In this document: piece by piece, positions 1 to 9,495 of the stretch
Numbering within the stretch: position 1 is the first letter of the stretch
Layout of the letters: every line of letters starts with the position of its first letter
Source of the DNA: Silvibacterium dinghuense
GTDB taxonomy: Bacteria; Acidobacteriota; Terriglobia; Terriglobales; Acidobacteriaceae
Length of the DNA: 64,000 nucleotides
Direction of reading: 5' to 3'
Assembly: GCF_004123295.1 (NCBI RefSeq)
Contig: NZ_SDMK01000001.1
Coordinates: forward strand, 1,550,001 to 1,614,000
The notes under the pieces: model-generated
Seen by the model: only the letters and a program-made list of their open reading frames with translations
Database searches by the model: none
What the model was told of the DNA's origin: nothing
Made by a program: the position numbers and the translations under genes

Positions 1-92
1 GCCAGATGGCTCTCAAGCTCCGCCGCAAACTCCCCGTCATCCCGCCGCCACATGCCGGCTACCCGGCGCAGCCACACCCTCAGCATCCGCAT
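1..92 (-). CDS. ADOP-family ABC permease, N-terminal fragment (cut by window edge)
   Basis: Only the first 30 codons are in view. The ATG at 92..90 follows the stop of the upstream permease by 7 bases, with a GAGG element overlapping that stop. The fragment, beginning MRMLRVWLRRV, is almost identical in DNA and protein to the start of the neighbouring permease at 2814. This makes it a second, tandem copy of the same family in one operon. Function is inferred from that paralogue. The rest lies to the left of the window. Confidence 0.75.
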   Translation of the reverse strand, partial: MRMLRVWLRRVAGMWRRDDGEFAAELESHL

Positions 93-99
93 CGCACCC

Positions 100-2814
100 T
101 CACTCCGCTCGTAAAGCCTGCACTGGATTCACCTGCGTCGCGCTCCGCGCCGGCAGCAGAGACGCCACCACCGAAACCGCGCACAGCAGACCGCCCGCGC
201 CAAGCACCGCCAGCAGCAGCGACCACGCATCGCCACCGCTCAGCAACCGCACGCCACTGCCCATCGCCGAGGTGGTAAACGACAACGATCCGGCCGCCCG
301 CGCCACCAGTACCGACAGAGCTCCGCCCACGCACGTGCCCACCAGCGCCAGGCACAGCGCCTGCCCGATGACCATCCGCAACACATCGACACGCTTCGCG
401 CCCAACGCCATGCGCACGCCGATCTCGCGCGTCCGCAGCGAGACTGCATACGCCACGACGCTGTAGAGCCCGACTGCCGCCAGCACCATGGCCAAAGCGC
501 CCATCGCGCTCAGCAGGCTGGCCGCCACGCGCTGCGGATAGAGCGACGCCCCGATGTAGTCCTCCATCGCATCGGCGTCATAGACATTCACGTCCGGGTC
601 CAGCGATTTCACCTGCTCCTGCAGCGGCGCCAGCATCCGCATCGGATCGCCCGCCGGCCCGCGCACGTAAAATGCCAGGTCCATATCCGCGCGGTAGAAC
701 TGCCGGAAAGGCACATAAAAGTACGGCACGTCCCGCTCGCCCACGTAGTGGTACTTGCTGTCCTTGACCACGCCCACTACGGTGATCCATTCGCCCCAGC
801 CATGCACACGACGACCTATCGCCTCGCGTCCGCCGAAGTATTTCCGCGCGAAGGTCTGATTCACGATCATCACCGGCCTCGACTGCTCGTCGTCATGCTC
901 GGTGAACTCGCGGCCTTCCATCATCGGAATCTTCATCAGGTCGAGGTATCCCGGCGACACCACGTTGCGGAAGGTCTTCATGTTCTCGCCCGGCGCGGGA
1001 ACATAGCCCGCCACCTCCAGGTCTTCCCACCAGCTCGGCTCAAAGCCCAGCGGCACGCCATCCGAATACGCCGCAGCTGTCACTCCCGGCACCGCGCTCA
1101 TCTTCTCCGCCAGCTGCCGGCAGAACGCCTTGCGTGCCGCCAGATCGTAGCCACTCCCCGCCAGGTAGAACTTCCCCAGCAGGACATGCGCCGGATCGAA
1201 CCCCGGGTCCATCTCTCGTGCCTGCTCGAAGCTGCGCACGAACAGCCCTGCCGAAACCAGTGCCACCAGCGCCAGAGCCACCTCCGCAGTCACCAGCGCC
1301 GAGCGCAGCCGACGCCCGCCGCGGCCAGCCATTCCGCCACGCCCGCCCTCGCTCATCGGCATGGCCGGCGGCTTCAGCGCCAGCAGCATCGCTGGAACCA
1401 CACCGGCGGCAACCGTGGTCAACAGGCACAACCCCATGGTGAAGGCCGCGGCACGCAGCTCTCCTCCATATGGCAGCGCAAGCCGCATCTGTCCCGGAGG
1501 CAACAAGACAGCGAGCAGCTTCACCGTCCACCGCGTGGCTACCAGGCCCAGCGCCGCGGCGCCCAGCGTCAGCAGCAGGCACTCGGTCAGCACCTGTCGC
1601 GCCAGCCGCCAGCGTCCCGCACCCAGCGCCAGCCGTGTTCCATACTCCCGCTGCCGCACCGTCGCCCGCGCCAGCAGCAGGTTCGCTACATTCACACAGA
1701 CGATCGCCAGCACCAGCAGGCAGATGCCCGCCAGCATCCGCAGCGGTCCAGTGAGCAGCCCTTGCGCCCCGAACGGCGCCTTCTCCAGCGGCAGCAGCTC
1801 CGCGCTCATGCCCGCATTCGTATCGGCATCCGCCTTCGCCATCCGCGCTGCCAGCGCTGTCAGCTCCTGCTGCGCCTCGGCCAGCGTCACGCCCGGCTTC
1901 AGCCTTGCCATGCCGATCACCGCGCGGTCCTGCCGGTCGCGCATCATCCACTCCGGCACACCCTCGAGCACCGGCCGCTCCATGTACGGCACCCAGATGT
2001 CGAACGCCATCGCCGCAAACGATCCCTGAAATGCCGCATCGGCCACGCCCACCACCGTCAGCTCGTGCTCATCGACGCGGATGGTGCGGCCTACGATCCC
2101 CGGATCACCACCATAGTGCGAGCGCCAGTACCGGTCGCTGATCACCGCCACCGGATAGCCGCCCGGCGCGTCTCCATACTCGGCCGGCGAAAACAGATGT
2201 CCCGCCTCTGCCCTTACACCCAGCACCGAGAAAAAATTGCCCGAGACAAATTCTCCCGTCACACGCTCCGTGCGCCCACGCGGCCCTACGGTAAAAGCCC
2301 GCGGACGATACACCGCGATACCCTCCAGCAACTTCAGGTGGTCGCGAAAGTCGATGTAGTCGGGATAGGAATTCGGCACCAGCTCGCCGTTCGCAGTCAG
2401 TGAATCGAGCGCCACCAGCCGCCCCGGCTCGCTCACACCGCCCAGCGGCCGCAGCACCACGCCGTCTATCCAGCGAAAGACGGTGGTCGTCGTCGCAATT
2501 CCCAGCGCCAGCGTGAGCATCGCCACACTCGTAAAGCCCGGGCTCCTGCGCAACGTCCGCGCTCCGTAAGTCACGTCCTGAACCAGCTGCTCGAGCCACG
2601 GCAGCCCGCGCCGCTCGCGATACGCCTGCTGTACCTGCGCAACTCCCCCGTGCCGGATCAACACCTGCCGCCGCGCCTCCTGCGGGCTGAGCCCGCGGCG
2701 CACGCCGTCTTCGATCTCCATCGCCAGATGGCTCTCGAGCTCCGCCGCAAACTCCCCGTCATCCCGCCGCCATATGCCGGCCACCCGGCGCAGCCACACC
2801 CTCAGCATCCGCAT
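100..2814 (-). CDS. ADOP-family ABC transporter permease (MacB/FtsX type)
   Basis: This 904-residue inner-membrane protein has the layout of acidobacterial duplicated orphan permeases. A cytoplasmic prefix at about residues 15-75 (FAAELESHLAMEIEDGVRRG, then LSPQEARRQ) is followed by a MacB-like periplasmic domain, an FtsX block near 360-480, a second periplasmic domain, and a second FtsX block in the last 120 residues containing TREIGVRMALGA. No ATPase domain is present, hence 'orphan'. The ATG lies 3 bases after the padR stop and a tandem copy follows, so the three genes look like one operon under PadR control. The family is usually assigned to macrolide or lipid export; the substrate here is unknown. 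Confidence 0.9.
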   Translation of the reverse strand: MRMLRVWLRRVAGIWRRDDGEFAAELESHLAMEIEDGVRRGLSPQEARRQVLIRHGGVAQVQQAYRERRGLPWLEQLVQDVTYGARTLRRSPGFTSVAMLTLALGIATTTTVFRWIDGVVLRPLGGVSEPGRLVALDSLTANGELVPNSYPDYIDFRDHLKLLEGIAVYRPRAFTVGPRGRTERVTGEFVSGNFFSVLGVRAEAGHLFSPAEYGDAPGGYPVAVISDRYWRSHYGGDPGIVGRTIRVDEHELTVVGVADAAFQGSFAAMAFDIWVPYMERPVLEGVPEWMMRDRQDRAVIGMARLKPGVTLAEAQQELTALAARMAKADADTNAGMSAELLPLEKAPFGAQGLLTGPLRMLAGICLLVLAIVCVNVANLLLARATVRQREYGTRLALGAGRWRLARQVLTECLLLTLGAAALGLVATRWTVKLLAVLLPPGQMRLALPYGGELRAAAFTMGLCLLTTVAAGVVPAMLLALKPPAMPMSEGGRGGMAGRGGRRLRSALVTAEVALALVALVSAGLFVRSFEQAREMDPGFDPAHVLLGKFYLAGSGYDLAARKAFCRQLAEKMSAVPGVTAAAYSDGVPLGFEPSWWEDLEVAGYVPAPGENMKTFRNVVSPGYLDLMKIPMMEGREFTEHDDEQSRPVMIVNQTFARKYFGGREAIGRRVHGWGEWITVVGVVKDSKYHYVGERDVPYFYVPFRQFYRADMDLAFYVRGPAGDPMRMLAPLQEQVKSLDPDVNVYDADAMEDYIGASLYPQRVAASLLSAMGALAMVLAAVGLYSVVAYAVSLRTREIGVRMALGAKRVDVLRMVIGQALCLALVGTCVGGALSVLVARAAGSLSFTTSAMGSGVRLLSGGDAWSLLLAVLGAGGLLCAVSVVASLLPARSATQVNPVQALRAE

Positions 2815-2817
2815 CGA

Positions 2818-3159
2818 CTAGGCCTCGCTCATCCCGCCCAGAAAGCGGTTTACGATCTCCGCCGTCTGCTGCCACTCTTCGGTCTCGCGCTGCAGCTGCT
2901 TCCGCCCGGCTCGCGTCAGCTCATAGAACTTCGCCTTGCGGTTGTTATCGGAGACGCCCCACCGCGAGCTGATCGCCCCCTCCTGCTCCAGCTTCAGCAG
3001 CGCCGGATACAGCGTTCCGTAGTTCAACGACAAGGCCTCGCCGCTCGTCTGCTCGATGCGGCGCGCAATCCCATACCCATGCTGCGGCCCCATCGTCTCC
3101 AGCGTCTTCAGCACCATCAGCGCCAGCGTTCCCTGGCGAACGTCCGTCTTGCTTCCCAC
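2818..3159 (-). CDS. PadR-family transcriptional regulator
   Basis: The 113-residue protein is a short PadR: a winged helix with the family signature (QHGYGIARRIEQTSG, then LNYGTLYPALLKLEQEG) and a short C-terminal dimerisation helix. It is the first gene of an operon with two ADOP permeases, the standard arrangement in Acidobacteriota, so it probably represses the permeases and itself until an envelope stress or drug signal arrives. A perfect inverted repeat, CTATGG-5-CCATAG, lies 10 bases upstream of the start and is a plausible operator. The inducer cannot be read from the sequence. Confidence 0.93.
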   Translation of the reverse strand: MGSKTDVRQGTLALMVLKTLETMGPQHGYGIARRIEQTSGEALSLNYGTLYPALLKLEQEGAISSRWGVSDNNRKAKFYELTRAGRKQLQRETEEWQQTAEIVNRFLGGMSEA

Positions 3160-3169
3160 GCGACTCCTC

Positions 3170-3186
3170 CTATGGCATACCCATAG
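3170..3186. promoter_or_regulatory. Candidate PadR operator
   Basis: The perfect dyad CTATGG CATAC CCATAG lies just upstream of the PadR start. A further half-site CTATGGG follows near 3202. PadR proteins typically bind such A/T-containing dyads overlapping their own promoters, so autoregulation is likely but inferred. Confidence 0.5.
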
Positions 3187-3230
3187 ATCATGCCTCTTTC
3201 TCTATGGGAAAGCAATAGGAAAACAGACGC

Positions 3231-3261
3231 AAAAAAGCCCGGCGCTTTGCCGGGCTCTTTT
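3231..3261 (-). terminator. Rho-independent terminator of the H1-like gene
   Basis: An 8-bp perfect stem (AGCCCGGC / GCCGGGCT, 3236-3243 and 3249-3256) with a 5-base loop is followed on the minus strand by six T. It sits 28 bases after the stop of the histone-like gene. Confidence 0.85.
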
Positions 3262-3288
3262 GCTTGCCTCAGTACTACCGGGTTGATG

Positions 3289-4032
3289 TTACTTGGTGGT
3301 CGTTGCCTTCTTTGCGGCCTTCTTTGCAGGAGCCTTCTTGGCTGCCTTCTTCGCAGGAGCCTTCTTGGCAACTGCCTTCTTCGCAGGAGCCTTCTTGGCA
3401 ACTGCCTTCTTTGCCGGGGCCTTCTTTGCCGCCTTCTTTGCAGGGGCCTTCTTGGCCACAGCCTTCTTCACTGCCTTCTTAACTGCCAAAGGGGTACCTC
3501 TTCTGGTTGATTTTTTACTGCTGGCGCTCTTCTTGCCGGCCGTGGACTTCTTCACAGCCTTCCTGCCGCTAGCGCCCTTGCTGCTCTTCTTCGCGGCAGA
3601 TTTCTTTGCGGCCTTCTTCGCCGGCGTCTTCTTGGCCGCGGCTTTCTTTGCCGGAGCCTTCTTGGCTGCGGCCTTTTTCGCCGGAGCCTTCTTGGCTGCG
3701 GCCTTTTTCGCCGGAGCCTTCTTGGCTGCGGCCTTTTTCGCCGGAGCCTTCTTGGCTGCGGCCTTTTTCGCCGGAGCCTTCTTCGCCGCCTTCTTCCTGG
3801 CCGACTTCTTAACCACTGGGGCAGGAGCCACTTCCACCGACGCGATCACGACCGCCTCTGATTTCAGCTCCTCTTCCTCATCTTCTAAATCGTCATCATC
3901 GGAAGAAACCGAGATAGAAATCTCTTCTTCTTCATCCTCGCCGAAGCCGTCTTCCAGGTCTTCCGGATAATCTTCGGTCTCTGGTTCGTAATCACTGTCG
4001 CTCTTTGCGTAAAGCTTACGATCATCCTGCAT
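3289..4032 (-). CDS. Histone H1-like Lys/Ala/Pro-rich DNA-binding protein
   Basis: The 247-residue protein has two very different halves. Residues 1-75 are acidic, with runs such as GEDEEEEIS and [12 protein letters not shown]. The remainder is a strongly basic chain of KKAPAKKAA-type repeats that resembles eukaryotic H1 tails and bacterial HC2/AlgP-like proteins. Such tails bind DNA non-specifically and can compact or shield the nucleoid. There is no enzymatic domain. The gene is monocistronic, with its own extended -10 promoter and terminator. The acidic head could mask the tail or bind proteins; that is inference. Confidence 0.8.
   Translation of the reverse strand: MQDDRKLYAKSDSDYEPETEDYPEDLEDGFGEDEEEEISISVSSDDDDLEDEEEELKSEAVVIASVEVAPAPVVKKSARKKAAKKAPAKKAAAKKAPAKKAAAKKAPAKKAAAKKAPAKKAAAKKAPAKKAAAKKTPAKKAAKKSAAKKSSKGASGRKAVKKSTAGKKSASSKKSTRRGTPLAVKKAVKKAVAKKAPAKKAAKKAPAKKAVAKKAPAKKAVAKKAPAKKAAKKAPAKKAAKKATTTK
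3628..3790 (-). repeat. In-frame 30-bp tandem repeat in the H1-like gene
   Basis: A 30-bp unit is repeated about five times, the last four copies nearly identical, and encodes the decapeptide [11 protein letters not shown] second, more diverged repeat block of the same kind lies at about 3330-3460. The near identity suggests recent slippage, so repeat number may vary between strains. Confidence 0.85.
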
Positions 4033-4110
4033 CGAATTGGCCCTCCGGCCTCTCTGTCCTGGCGATTCTCTGGCGGTAATTTCGCTGCGGAAAAAGCCCC
4101 CGCGCCGCGA

Positions 4111-4119
4111 ATTATAGCA
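4111..4119 (-). promoter_or_regulatory. Extended -10 promoter of the H1-like gene
   Basis: On the minus strand this reads TGCTATAAT, an exact extended -10 element about 80 bases upstream of the H1-like start. No good -35 is present, as is common for extended -10 promoters. Confidence 0.5.
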
Positions 4120-4293
4120 ACAGAATGCAACGCTTTGCGAAGGAACGCAAGCCGTTCCTTAAGGTATGAATCAAGTTTGCCTGCATGCGCGAAGTCCGCG
4201 CTGCATGCGGCTTTCCGCGACTCATGCGCAGGGACAGTCACATCCCGCACTCCACCCGGCATCAGAACGCGCGCAGCGAAAAGTGCTTCGCGA

Positions 4294-6033
4294 TCAGGAA
4301 TGACGCGGCTTCCGCTTCGTCGAAGCGCTGGCCTCCGATGTGCTCCGGCCCTTCGCAGTGCCGGCTTTTGTGGAGCCTGTTTTCGCCGAGCCGGCTTTTG
4401 TAACACCGGCTTTTTCTTTTCCTGTTCTGTGCGCTTGCGTCGCTGCACCCCGCTCGGTTCGACGCGCGGAACTCACATGCGCCGGCTCGCTGATGTAGAG
4501 CCGCCGCCCCGCAGGCACGGCCGAGCTGCTCAGGTGGTTCCATGCCTTGAGATCTTCCACCGTCACATTGAACCGATCGGCAACCGTGATGAGCGAGTCT
4601 CCGCGCCGCGTTACATAGAGAGCACTCTTGCGCACCGGCGCCGTCACCGGCGATACCGGGATCACCACCGCATCGAGCCCGCTCAGATCCGAGCCGCCGG
4701 CAATCTGATTCTCTGCCGCGATCTCCGACGCGCTCACGTGATACTCGCGCGCCACCTCTTCCAGCGTGTCTCCCGCATGCACGGCGTGAAAACGCCAGTA
4801 GCGCCGCCGGTCCTCGGGAATCGCCGCAATGCGCTTTTCGAAAAGCTCTTTGGTTCCTGCCGGCAGGTGCAGATCGAAGCTCTCATCCGGTGGTGTCACA
4901 CCGCGCAGCAGGCTCGGATTGAGATCCGCCAGATCCGAAGCCGTCGAACCCACGATGTCCGCAGCCAGCTGCAGACTGACCGAATAGTTCGTCTGCACCG
5001 TATCGGTCACGATCGGCTGATCGGGCACGATGCTGTCCAGCCCATATTGCTTGGGATTCTTCGCAATCAGCGCCACGGCAATGATTTCCGGCACGTACTG
5101 CTTGGTCTGCTCCGGCAAATTGTTGCGCCTGTAGAGCTCCCAGAAGTCTGCGTAGCCCGTGCGCTGCACGGCCCGTTGCACCGCACCCGCGCCCCAGTTG
5201 TAGGCAGCAATTGCCAGGTACCAGTCGCCCAGCTGATCGTAGTTGGCCTTGATCAGACGCGCGTAAGCCTCCGTCGCCTTCTCCGGATCGAAGCGCTCGT
5301 CATACCAGCCGTTGCGATCGAGCCCATACACGCCCCAGGGCATGAACTGCCACATGCCTCCGGCCCCGGAGCCGGCATTCACCACGCGCGGACGAAAGCC
5401 CGACTCGGCAAACGCGAGGTAGATCAGGTCCTGCGGCAGGCCCTCCCGCTTCAGCACCTTCTGAATCATGTCCCGATACAGTCCGGCCCTCTGCAAGGAA
5501 GCCACGATCGTCGCGTGCCCCGCGCGGCTCTTGGTGAAGAAGTCGATATAGCCGGCCACTGTGTCATTGATGACCAGCGGCAAATCCGACTGCGTGGTCT
5601 TCAGCGCCGCCTGCGCCTCGGCCACCACGGTGGGATCCACCTTGAACGTTGCCTGCTCCGCGGCCTCGGCCGGCGTAGGATCAGCCGGCGCGCTCAGGCC
5701 ATTGCCCTGGGTCAGCGCATCCATTTCGAGTGTGTTCACCGCATCGACGATATGGTCGAACTCCGCGCTCAGGTCCGGATCGTTCTTGATTGGAATCCCG
5801 CACGTCAGCATCTGATCCACCGCGTAGTCGAAGTTCGACCGCGCTGCCTCCAGGTGTCCCTGCTGGTAATTGGAAACGCCGTTCTGATAAGCCTTCTCGA
5901 CACTCTGGATCAGCTGCTCCACGCGCTGATGCTGGGCGGCATTGCGCTGCGGTGCAGCATTCTGAGGCTGCGAGATCGCTGCCGCAGGAAGCGACAACGC
6001 GACGAGAGCAAGGAGCGATCGGGAAAGAGACAT
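4294..6033 (-). CDS. LysM-containing lytic transglycosylase (MltD-like)
   Basis: This 579-residue exported murein hydrolase cleaves the MurNAc-GlcNAc bond. A signal peptide occupies residues 1-22. The SLT catalytic domain spans about 190-310, with the catalytic Glu at residue 210 in LAFAESGF and the family block GGMWQFMPW after it. Two LysM peptidoglycan-binding modules follow near 412-455 and 470-515 (HAVHAGDTLEEVA and VTRRGDSLITVA). The tail is a Lys/Ala/Thr-rich low-complexity stretch, absent from E. coli MltD, which may help bind the anionic wall. It stands alone, with 261 bases to the next gene on the left; that gap holds a perfect hairpin (4140-4147 / 4153-4160) without a T-tract. Confidence 0.92.
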   Translation of the reverse strand: MSLSRSLLALVALSLPAAAISQPQNAAPQRNAAQHQRVEQLIQSVEKAYQNGVSNYQQGHLEAARSNFDYAVDQMLTCGIPIKNDPDLSAEFDHIVDAVNTLEMDALTQGNGLSAPADPTPAEAAEQATFKVDPTVVAEAQAALKTTQSDLPLVINDTVAGYIDFFTKSRAGHATIVASLQRAGLYRDMIQKVLKREGLPQDLIYLAFAESGFRPRVVNAGSGAGGMWQFMPWGVYGLDRNGWYDERFDPEKATEAYARLIKANYDQLGDWYLAIAAYNWGAGAVQRAVQRTGYADFWELYRRNNLPEQTKQYVPEIIAVALIAKNPKQYGLDSIVPDQPIVTDTVQTNYSVSLQLAADIVGSTASDLADLNPSLLRGVTPPDESFDLHLPAGTKELFEKRIAAIPEDRRRYWRFHAVHAGDTLEEVAREYHVSASEIAAENQIAGGSDLSGLDAVVIPVSPVTAPVRKSALYVTRRGDSLITVADRFNVTVEDLKAWNHLSSSAVPAGRRLYISEPAHVSSARRTERGAATQAHRTGKEKAGVTKAGSAKTGSTKAGTAKGRSTSEASASTKRKPRHS

Positions 6034-6247
6034 GCCTTATCTATGAGACGAAGGAGCGGTGGAGTTCTCTCACTCCGCCTCGCAGCCTGCTGCGTCTATG
6101 GGGCTATTGTATGGGGCGCGGACGCGCAGAAGCCCTTTTCCCTGCGCCGCGGCTCGCTTTCGCGTCCCTTCACCGTCACCCCCTTCGCCTCCCGGGTGCC
6201 CACAAGTCGTGACTCTGAAACATGGCTTCGCAAAAAATCCGGGATTG

Positions 6248-6328
6248 CGACCAGCGGGAGCAGAGGCCGAAGGCCAAAGGCCGCACGAAGTGCCGACCAG
6301 CGGGAGCAGAGGCCGAAGACGAAAGGCC
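6248..6328 (+). repeat. Intergenic direct repeat upstream of lepA
   Basis: Two copies of a unit starting CGACCAGCGGGAGCAGAGGC begin at 6248 and 6294, 46 bases apart and nearly identical over about 35 bases. They lie in the 374-base gap (6034-6407) between the divergent transglycosylase and lepA genes. The repeat is open in the lepA frame, so an upstream start can be drawn, but the resulting N-terminus is unlike any LepA. I see no other gene in the gap. Confidence 0.6.
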
Positions 6329-6407
6329 CCACGGTCAGCGCCGCCTGATAAACTTGTCTTTTGAAAGGTTCATTCCGCGCTGCCCGCTGCGCGCCTCTAT
6401 CCCTTAC

Positions 6408-8219
<1,812 letters not shown>

Positions 8220-8548
8220 GCCCTGTCGTTCTGCTTGCATGGCAGGAGCAGGCACAAAGTTGTAATCGATTGCGGCCGATGAAAGTTACACGCCTTTAAC
8301 CGCTTCTGTGGAAAGCGCTTAGATACACCGCGCCCTTGGCGCAAGCATGAAATTTTATTCACGGCCGCCGGCGTGATGCCCCAAACCGGTGCAGAATCAT
8401 GCTTTTAGAAAGGGCAGAAGGCATCCGCGCCGAGGCGCGGAGATTTTCCGGCAGGGCATTTACCCCTGAGGCCAGAAAATATTCCACATTTTTTTCCACA
8501 GAGAACGATGCCCAGAGAGGGAATCGTCAACAAATTGTAGCAGCAAAT

Positions 8549-8575
8549 AAGGCGGCTCGTAGAACGAGCCGCCTT
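8549..8575 (-). terminator. Terminator of the bamA-skp operon
   Basis: A perfect 12-bp stem, AAGGCGGCTCGT / ACGAGCCGCCTT, with a 3-base loop lies 14 bases beyond the skp stop, with a T-rich stretch on the minus strand. The 329 bases between the lepA stop and this hairpin contain no gene that I can see. Confidence 0.8.
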
Positions 8576-8588
8576 GTTGCTACTGGAG

Positions 8589-9242
8589 TTACTGCTTCGG
8601 AGCCGCGGTGTGCGGGGTTGCGCTCTTGGCCGGAGTCGGAGCCGAAGGTGCAGGAGCAGGAATGCCCGACTTCGCGTTGTAGGCATCCACGACAGCCTTC
8701 GTGATGTCGGCTTCCTTGTTCGCCCACAGAACGGTCGGCAGCTGCTGCTGGCCGCCTGCCGAGGCATCGAGTACCAGGCCGTAGCCGTTGTCAGTTGCGT
8801 AGGAGTTCAGAACTGCGAAGACCTTTTCGGCCAGCTGCTGATAGCCTTCCTGCATCTCGCTCTGGAAGTCGTTCTGCGCATCTTCACCGCTGCGCTGATA
8901 CTCCTTCTCCTTGTCGTCGATCTGCTTCAGCTTGGCCTGACGATCGGCGTCGCTCAGCGTGCTGCCGGAGGTTTGCAGCTGCTTCTTGAGCGCATCGATA
9001 GAGTCGGCCTCATTCTTCAGCTGCGTCTGCTTCGGCTCGAACTTCTTGCGCAGCTCGGCCATGTTCCGCTGTCCCTCATTGCTCCCAAGAACGGCGGCCT
9101 GAAAGTTGATCACAGCAACCTTGGTCGCGCCCGTCGGAGCGGTCGAGGCCGCGGCTGCGCCCGCCTGAGCAAAGGCATTGAGGCCCAGACCTGCGGTCAG
9201 CAGACCGGCAAGAGTTATCGAACGTGAAATCACGCGCATCAT
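8589..9242 (-). CDS. skp: OmpH/Skp-family periplasmic chaperone
   Basis: Skp is a trimeric 'jellyfish' chaperone that holds unfolded outer-membrane proteins on their way to BamA. The 217-residue reading from ATG 9242 opens with a signal peptide ending near AFAQA. It is followed by the OmpH hydrophobic strand (KVAVINFQAAVLGSNEGQRN) and a long charged helical hairpin, then a C-terminal strand (YGLVLDAS). A Pro/Ala-rich tail closes it. An upstream in-frame GTG at 9284 is possible, but the ATG gives a cleaner signal peptide. It follows bamA, as in many bacteria. Confidence 0.88.
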   Translation of the reverse strand: MMRVISRSITLAGLLTAGLGLNAFAQAGAAAASTAPTGATKVAVINFQAAVLGSNEGQRNMAELRKKFEPKQTQLKNEADSIDALKKQLQTSGSTLSDADRQAKLKQIDDKEKEYQRSGEDAQNDFQSEMQEGYQQLAEKVFAVLNSYATDNGYGLVLDASAGGQQQLPTVLWANKEADITKAVVDAYNAKSGIPAPAPSAPTPAKSATPHTAAPKQ

Positions 9243-9495
9243 GGAAATGAAAGTTTCCTCCGTTTTCAATTGGATCGCCCGCACACGCGGAAGCGAACTT
9301 CGCTTCCTGATCTACCCGCTGCAATGTTCGTGAGGCAGATACCGATCTTTAGACGATCGGATTGCAGTGACGAGACACGACCAGAAGACATTCTCAGGAA
9401 CTGAGCCGAATTATAGGTGCGCCCATAGGCAAGGTCAAACCGGCGAACAGTCAAAATATGCTGAATTCCGCCGGTTTTCTCCAGGTATGAACGAG

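Noticed and set aside
748-2403. Open 551-codon frame on the plus strand
   Set aside because: It is antisense to the ADOP permease, rich in His, Arg and Gln as expected of such shadows in GC-rich DNA.
3628-3790. Tandem 30-bp repeats as a CRISPR array
   Set aside because: There are no unique spacers; the repeats are in frame and code for the [10 protein letters not shown] decapeptide of the H1-like protein.
8480-8500. Two DnaA-box-like sequences, TATTCCACA and TTTTCCACA
   Set aside because: Only two variant boxes occur and no dnaA, dnaN or AT-rich unwinding region is near; probably chance.
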